Source: Doryteuthis pealeii | Lineage: Eukaryota; Mollusca; Cephalopoda; Myopsida; Loliginidae | Direction: 5' to 3' | Assembly: GCA_023376005.1 (NCBI GenBank) | Contig: CM042157.1 | Span: forward strand, 85,653,534-85,717,533 | Length of the DNA stretch: 64,000 bases | Shown: one piece after another, positions 24,701-33,700 of the stretch | How the letters are laid out: each line of letters opens with the position of its first letter | How positions within the stretch are numbered: the stretch's first letter is position 1 | Notes under the pieces: model-generated | Databases searched by the model: none | What the model saw: the letters and a program-made list of their open reading frames with translations, nothing else | What the model was told of the DNA's origin: nothing | Program-made: the position numbers and the translations under genes

Positions 24701-27700
24701 TTATGGCATGTCAACTCTTTGGTTATTTTATGCCAAACAATTTTTAAACAGACTAATTGGATGGGATCCTAACAGGTATTACCACTCCCGGTCAGAGTGG
24801 ACATGGGAGTAATGACAATGAAGGGATACTCTGCACTCCCCAGAGCTCCAAAACTGGAAGCTTACCATTAGATGTAGTGTCATATCCTGGCTACTGTTTT
24901 GTGTGTATATGTGTGTGGTGGGTATCTTAGCCCTCTCCAGTGGAGACAGTATATTCTAAACACTGCCAACATGATTGACCAATGTGTGAAGAATGGAAGA
25001 ATTGTAGCAAGAGAAAATGAAGCAAAGCAAGCAAGGACTTGTCTTGTGTGTAGGTTCATAATTTAGGGGAGGTGTTGCCAAGATGGCAAAAAATAAAAAA
25101 AAAAAAAGGTTGATTTTCTTTGCTGCAGAGAAGAAAAAAAAAAAAAAAAAAAATGACTTGCCTCCCATGAAACCAGACATGACAAAAAAAAAAAGAAAAA
25201 AAAAAAAAAAGGTTCTTTTATAGGATTTGCTGCTCATCGTAATTGGCCTGACCAACCAATCAGAAATGAGCCACAGCAATATAAATGCAGGATTGCCCGA
25301 GACAAGGATTGCGTCCGATTTCAAAAGGAAGAGGGTTAGTAGGTTTGGTTTTGGTTTTATGGCATGTCAAACCCTTGGGTTATTTTATGCCGAATACTTC
25401 TATTGGTAATTTGGTATTCAAAAATGTTAAATGCCCACAAAGTTTTGAAATAAATTCATTCTTAATGCATAATACAATTTCATTTATAAACTCCTGTTTT
25501 CTATTTAACCCATAGATGGGACCCTAACAGGTACTACCACTCCGGGTCAGAGTGGACCAGGGAGCAATGGTGATGAAGGGGTGCTCCACATTCCCCAAAC
25601 CTCCAAAACTGGAACCTCACCATCAGATAGAGTTTAACATCATTCCTAGGACATGTAGACCCTCAGCCACCGCCTTCTAGCACCCATATGATAAAAAGGG
25701 GTAGTAGGTTGGATGTTACACCATATCAACCCATTGGCTCATTTTATGCCAAAGACATTTTTATTTATTCTTGATGGATACTCATTTTTTTAATTTTTTA
25801 AAAACATTTTTTTCTATTCAACCCATAGATGGGACCCTAACAGGTACTGTCAGAGTGGACCTGGGAGTAAGAATAATGAAGGGGTACTCCACATTCCCCA
25901 GACCTCCAGAACTGGGACTTCACCACTAGATGCAGTTTGATGTCATACCCAGGGCACTAAGATCCTCAGCTACCGCCATCTAGCACATATAAGATAAAAA
26001 GGGTTTGAGCTTACTATAAGAGTAATAGGGTTAGGACAATCATATAGGTGCTAGGGACTAGCTGATTGATTGGAGGGGGCCCACTCCATCCGCTTGTCTA
26101 GCCTAAGTAAGGAGACAAATTGTCCAATTTTGGTTTGGTTTGGTTTTGTTTTACGGCATATCAACCTCAATGGGTCATTTAATGCCGATAAAGTTTTGAA
26201 ATAAATCATTCTTAATGGATAATACAATTTTTTTATAAATACATTTTTCTATTTAACCCATAGATGGGACCCTAACAGGTACTACCACTCCGGGTCAGAG
26301 TGGACCAGGGAGCAATGGTGATGAAGGGGTGCTCCACATTCCCCAAACCTCCAAAGCTGGAACCTCACCATCAGTGGAGTTTAACGTCATTCCCAGGACA
26401 TAAGTCCAATTTTGTTGGAGAAGCTATCATGATAATCATTGTAAATAATCTAAAAAGAAAAAAAAAATCAACTACTTAATGAAAATTGTCAGTATATAAA
26501 TATAGTTTAATTCTTTATTTCAAAATTGAACAAGAAAACCTCCCATTTCTTGGCCTTTACTCAGTTTCCTAATAAACATGTTTATTTTTGTTATGAACAA
26601 AAAATCTGTGGAAACTTTAGCAGCCTATATTTAAAAACAAATTAAAAATGTATTGAATGTTCAAAATTATGGAAATTACAAGAATAACAGTAATTCTATT
26701 TCAAGTCAAATTCCATATTGGAATACATACAAACACACGTGTGTATGAATAACATTTTTGCCACTTCTATACCAAAAATATTGTTCAATGAAAAAAATAA
26801 TTACATGAAATAGTTATTCACCATTTTAGCCATGTTTATTTATTTAATTCATTTGAAAAAAAAAAAAAGAAAAAAGAATGGTTATTTTTAATGATCTCAT
26901 TTTGTGTAAAAATGTTTTTTTGGTGAGGGGGGGGGTAGGGCAATTTTTACCCTTCTTTATTTGATAAAGAGCAATATTCAATTTTCCTGTTTAAATGAAG
27001 TTTAGCGTCATACCCAGGACAGAAGATTCGTACAAATAATTTCGTTAACTTGCAAAGTTTAGTTTGTTTTACGGCTTATCAACCTTAGTGGATCATTTAA
27101 TGCTGACAAGATTAATTCTTAAGTAATACTCAATTTTTTATAAATACATTTTCTATTCGACCCATGATGGGACCCTAACAGGTACTACCACTCCGGTCAG
27201 AGTAGACCTGGGAGCAATGGTAATGAAGAGGCCACAGACCTCTAGAACTAAAACCTCACCATCAGATAGAGTTTAATGTCATTCCCAGGACATGTAGACC
27301 CGCAGCCACCGCCTTCTAGCACCCATATAATAAAAAGGGGTTGGGGCTTGCCATAAGGGCAACAGGGTTGGGAAAATCATATAGGTGATAGGGGCTTGAC
27401 GTGACCAGCCGATTGATCGGAGGGGGCGTCTCCGACCTCCCGTCTAGCCCAAGATAGAGCCAAAGTGGAGTATTGCAAGTCATGAACTGCTCAGCCACCT
27501 GGGTTCTATCCTAAAGCATCACGGGTTGCCACCCACGGCCAACAGGTGGCCTCATTGGGGGAGTTTTACCCCTCTGCAGAGGTGCAGTCGGGCATTCTAA
27601 CGCCCCACCGACAGGGCGGGGTGTTGCATTTATGGGATACTTAGTAACCAGATCACAGATTGATCAGCCACAATAATCCTCTTGTCATTACTTGTCACCA

Positions 27701-30700
27701 CTCTTAGCAAAAAGTGACCTCATTGTGTGTGTATGTGGGTGGGTGTAAAAGGTGCAGACAGTGTGGTCAAAATTTTGAGTGAAAACTTAATTTGTCTTCA
27801 ATTATCAAAATTTGATAATTAGCTGTTTTGTGAATTTTTAAAAAAAGTAAACTTTTTGTCGGTGCTTATTTTTGTTGATACTTAATGTTTATTAATTTTA
27901 GATTGTTGCAATCTGAAGAACGATATAAGAACAGAGAATCTCGAACTGAAGATTTGGAAGAAATACATCGACTTCGGAATGGCATCACCGATAGAGAATT
28001 ACAGATGAAAAAGTTTCAGGTATAAAAAGAAATATTCATTCTTTAGAAAATCAGCACAATTGGTTGAGAGAGGGTTACATTGATTGATTGATTTTAATGG
28101 CATGTCAACCCATCCAGGGTTATTTTATGTCAAGCAGTAGGTTGTGAGGGATGGTCAAATTAATGTTGTTTTTTTTTTCCAAGGATGTTTATTGATTTAA
28201 CAGTAGGTTGTTTGCAGTTGTTTGTTGCTAAGTGGATTAGGAATCAATTTAAGTTCATAGAGTAAGGTTTTTGTTTGGTATGGTTTGTTTTATGGCATAT
28301 CAACCTCAGTGAGTCATTTAATGCCGACAAAGTTTTAAAATAAATTAATTCTTAATGAATACTCATTTTCTATTTAACCCATAGATGGGACCCTAACAGG
28401 TACTACCACTTCAGGTCAGAGTGGACCTGGCAGCAATGGTGATAAAGTGTGCTCCACATTCTTTAACATCATTCCCAGGACATATTCTAGCATACATATG
28501 ATAAAAAGGGTTGGGGTAATCATATAGGTGCTAGGGCTTGACATGACCAGCCAATTAATCGGAGGGAGCCTCTCTGACCGCCTGTCTAACCTAAGTAACG
28601 GTCACCAGGAAGAGAATTAAATTGGTTATAAAAAACTTCTTAACTGCACAAGAAGCAAAAATGGGAATTATTTTTGCTAATCTCCAGGACATCAATATGT
28701 AAAACTGGAACCTCACCACTAGATGAAATTTTAGCGTTGTACCCAAGAAACTAAATTGGTAGAAATAGTTTTTATGTTAGATTTTTCATTAACGTCATGT
28801 GCATCAAATTACAAGAAACAATTTTAAATGTATTAATTAATTAATACTCGTGTTCCTAAGTTGTATGACTTATCTTGCAACACCCACTGATTACAAATGA
28901 GATTGTCCAAATCGTCCAATATGAAATGTAAATCCTAATTATCTGGTGATACTTATCCAACAAATTCTTATTTCATATGAGTGTTTGGTTTGGTTTTACG
29001 GCATATCAACCTCAGTGGGTCATTTAATGCCGATAAAGTTTTGAAATAAATTCATTCTTAATGGATAATACATTTTTTTATAAATACATTTTTCTATTTA
29101 ACCCATAGATGGGACCCTAACAGGTACTACCACTCCGGGTCAGAGTGGACCAGGGAACAATGGTGATCAAGGGCTGCTCCAAATTCCCCAAACCTCTAGA
29201 ACTGGAACCTCACTATCAGATAGAGTTTGCACAGTGGGTTATTTAATGTCGATAAAGTTTTGAAATAAATCAATTCTTAATAGATAATACATTTTTTTAT
29301 AAATACATTTTTCTATTTAACCCATAGATGGGACCCTAACAGGTACTACCACTCCGGGTCAGAGTGGACCAGGGAGCAATGGTGATGAAGGCGTGCTCCA
29401 CATTCCCCACAACTGGAACCTCACCATCAGATGAGGTTTAACGTCATTCCCAGGACATGTAGACCCTCAGTCACCGCCTTCTAGTACCCATATAATAAAA
29501 AGGGATTGGTGCTTGCCATAAGGGCAATAGGGTTGGGAAAATCATATAGGTGCAAAGAACAGTCATACTTCACAGAAACAATATAAGTAAGAAATAGGAG
29601 GGGAGAGACAGAGAGAGGGGAGAGTTCACAAAAGCAATAATATTAGTTTGTTTCAATTGGACATGAAAAGAAGGAAAGAAAAAAAAAAGTGAGAGAGAGA
29701 GAGTTAAATCAAGGTTATTATAACTTCATACATATTGAAGTATTTAGCAATAGCTCTTAAGTAACCATATCAAATGTTGTAATGATTAAATTATCATACT
29801 GTTGTATATCCACAGGTCCTGTTGGTTAACCTTCAGCCACCAGCTAACAAATTCTAGATTCATTTTCGTTTTAATAAAATTTAAGATGAATCAGTTTGTG
29901 CAGTATTTTTTCAAGCTGTAATCAATTTTATTTAGAAATAATTTAATTAAAATAAAACATTCAAAATTTTTTTTTTATTAAACAGGATGAAAAACGATTT
30001 TTTCAAATGGAATTGATCAACAGAGAAACAAATTTCAACAAAATTTTTGGATCAACTCCACAAGTTGGTGTAATTAACCCTTTGAATAAGGTTTGTATAT
30101 ATATTCTACTTGCTTTTTCGTTTTGTTTTACGGCATATCAACCTCAGTGGGTCATTTAATGCCGACAAAGTTTGAAATAAATCAATTCTTAATGGATAAT
30201 ATAATTTTGTTTATAAATACATTTTTCTATTTAACCAAACCCTAACAGGTACTACCACCCCAGGTCAGAGTGGACCAGGGAGCAATGGTGATGAATGGGG
30301 TGCTCCACATTCCCCAAACCTCCAGAACTGGAACCTCACCATCAGATAGAGTTTAATGTCATTCCCAGGACATGTAGACCTGCAGCCACCGCCTTCTAGC
30401 ACCCATATGATTGATTGTGAAGGGTATCACCTACCATGGAGAGGTGAAGTGAAAGGGGTGTTACCTTTGATGGTGGTGGTCCAGGCAACGAAAGGAAAGG
30501 TCAGACCAGTATTGGACTTTTGCAAGCTGAACAAACATGTTGAGAGCCGTCCTGGAAGCAACATAATTGATGTATATGATGAAAAAGATGAGAAAGTGGA
30601 GACAATTGGCGGGAGGTGCTGCAATAGTGGACTTTAAATCAGCTTACAGTTACATATTGCAAAGAGGCTGTGGTGGTACCAGCTGGTGCACTATAAAGGG

Positions 30701-33700
30701 AAAACCTTGCTGGATTTTTGATGCAAATGGAGAGAACTCCTTTTTGTGTTGGAATTGTCCTGACTTTAAAATTCATTTTCTTAGTTCAAATGAAACTGAA
30801 TCAAATTAGTTTAGTATTTATTTATTGACAATTTGGTTTGTTTACGGCATATCAACCTCAGTGGGTCAGTTAATGTTGGATATTGTACAAACGGAAATAG
30901 GAATTTCCGGTTGAATTAAAAAGAGGGGGGATGACGAAGATAACAAAGGACTTTGTCCTGGTGGTAGCGAACAAAGAAAACGTGTAGGCGTTTGAGAGAT
31001 ACAAAAGACAGCACGGTCAATGGGGACAGTCAGTCTGGAGAGAGACAGCCGACGAGAACGTACTTGACCGTGGTCACGCACCATCGCTGCCAGCGGGCAG
31101 TGAGGTCCATTCACCCCTCTGTGCCTGAGATCCCAACAGTAGTAGTAGTAGTAGTAGTTCCCATTGTCAACGCCGTCACCCGCACACTCGCCACGAGGGA
31201 ATTAAATAAAGAGTCAAATCTCCTACTACATACAGCATGCCTTGTGATCTCATTAAGCAGTATACCAGCAACAGTATATAACATGTACGATTTTGTGGCC
31301 CGAGTTGAGTGAAGAAGCGCTATGCAACATACGTCAATACCAACAAAGTTTTAAAATAAATTAATTCTTAATTGGTACTCAATTTTTTAATTTTTTTTTT
31401 ATAAACACATTTTTCTATATAACCCACAGATGGGACCCTAACAGGTCTTTAGGGAATAAAGGAAGAAATATTTTAATGGGTGGATTCAGGTATTGATCCA
31501 TTTGTTTGTTGTTTCGTAATATTTGTAGAATTCTTCAGCTGTTGTTGGCACCGCTACTCCTGTGCAAACCAAGTCTAAAACTGCTTGGTCTGTCCCCTGC
31601 GTTCCAGAGACACAGGTGAGTTAACAAGTGCACAGGTGAAAAATTTCACCATCATGTTTTGGAGTTGAAAAAAAAAAAAAAAGTTTTGCACTTTTAGATA
31701 TTTTTATAGAAATGTTTTTTTGTTTGTTTTTGTTTTGTTGAGAAAATAAATTTTCAAATTGAAATTATAAGTTGCTTGGCGCTTTAGTAATTGTTTTGGT
31801 TGTAGAGATTTTTTTGTTTGTTTTGGAGGAGGGGGGGATTTCAGCTTTTGTTTTTTTTATTTTTGTTTTGAGTTTCTTTATGCTTTGACACTTGTATTTT
31901 GACTGCCTTTTCACATTTTCTTTTGCTATCGTTTTTTAAAACTTCCTTCCCAAACTCTAAATTTAATGAGTTGATATATCTTATTATAATTGTGATTGTG
32001 TCTCTGTAACCAAAACTATGTCACAATTTCCTTAGTTATTTACTTTATATTGTCAATGATTAGACAAAAATTTAATCTTAATTAGCATCTTATTTAGTAT
32101 CAAGGTCTCTATTAGCCGAGATAGATTTGCCTCAACACAGCCCATATTATTAATGTGTTTAAAATCCTGCGATGTCTGTTATATATATCAAGGAATAAAT
32201 GGTTTGGTTTGGTTTGGTTTATGGCATATCAACCTTGGTGGGTCATTTAATGCCGACAAAGTTGTGAAATAAATTCATTCTTATTGGATAATACAATTTT
32301 GTTTATAAACTCATGTTTTTTTATTCAACCCAGAGATGGGACCCTAACAGGTACTACCACTCCAGGTCAGAGTGGACCAGGGAGCAATGGTGATGAAGAG
32401 GTGCTCCACATTACCCAAACCTCCAGAACTGGAACCTCACCATCAGATAGAGTTTAACATCGTTTCCAGGACATGTAGACCCTCAGCCACAGCCTTCTAG
32501 CACCCATATTATAAGAAGGATTGGGGGTTGCCATAAGGGCAATAGGGTTGGGGCAATCATATAGGTGCTAGGGCTTGATGTGGCCAACAGATTGATTGGA
32601 GAGGGCCTCTCCGACTGCCCGTCTTGCCCAAGAAAAGCCTAAAGTGGAGTATTGCAAGTCATGGACTGCTCAGCCACCTGGGCTCTATCCTTAAGCATTA
32701 CGGGTCGCCACCCACGGCCAACAGGTGGCCCCATTGGGGGAGTCTTACCCCTCTGCCGAGGAGCAGTCGGTGCATTCTAACGCCCCAGCCGACGGCGGTA
32801 TATATATCAAGGAATAAATGTTTACACAGTATAATGGTGGGAATAATTTGCATACTGGTTTTAATTAAAACATGTTTAATGAATAATTACTTGGTATTGT
32901 TGATTTAATATTGTTTTATTCTCAAAGGTATCAAAAGCAATCCTATGTATAATTTTGTATTGAAATCAATTAGAATAAAGTAAAAAATAAGTAAACTTTA
33001 TGTTTGTATTTAATTTCATAAGTCTAATTCAATGTGATATTTAATTATATCAAAACTTAGTTACTTCTGTCAGGAGGGTGCACTTCTTTTTTGTTACTAT
33101 TTTGCTCGTTCACAGAATGCCTTAAAAGCAAAGCCAAAATTGTTACTGTATCAAAAGGAATCTGTTTGTGGTAATTAAGTAAAATGACACATTACATTAC
33201 TCTTAAAAAACAAACGGCAAAAGAAATATTTGATTATCTTAAAAATTTAATTCATTTGTAAATGTTTGATTGTAATCGGAATTATATTATTATAATGGAG
33301 ATTGTGTGTTTGTCTGTCTGTAACCGAAACTATATTACTATACAAGTCACAATTTCCTTTGTTATTTACGTCACATTCTCCATGATTTTATTTATATTTA
33401 AACCTCAAGTATTGATAAAACTGACTCACTTCATTAATACTGTTGGTCGTATCTGTATACTAATAACATGCAACTGTATTTATATATCCAACAACATAGT
33501 GGTTTACAGTGTGAACGGGAAGGCTAATTTGCATATTAATATTAAAAATTTGATTTCAATAAATAAATGCTTAGTATTATTGATTTCTAATTGTTTGGTT
33601 TTATTTTAATAAACATGAATAAAAATCTCGGAGATAAATCTTAAAATAAATTCATTAACAAGAGGAAATAACTGCCATTTTATTCTTTACTTCCTATTTT

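Larger units (their letters stand above)
21421..26606 (+). other. Clean copy of the duplicated block (carries exons C and D)
   Basis: Counterpart of 113-6084. Here both exons are intact and in frame with the rest of the gene, so I take this copy as the reliable one. Confidence 0.85.
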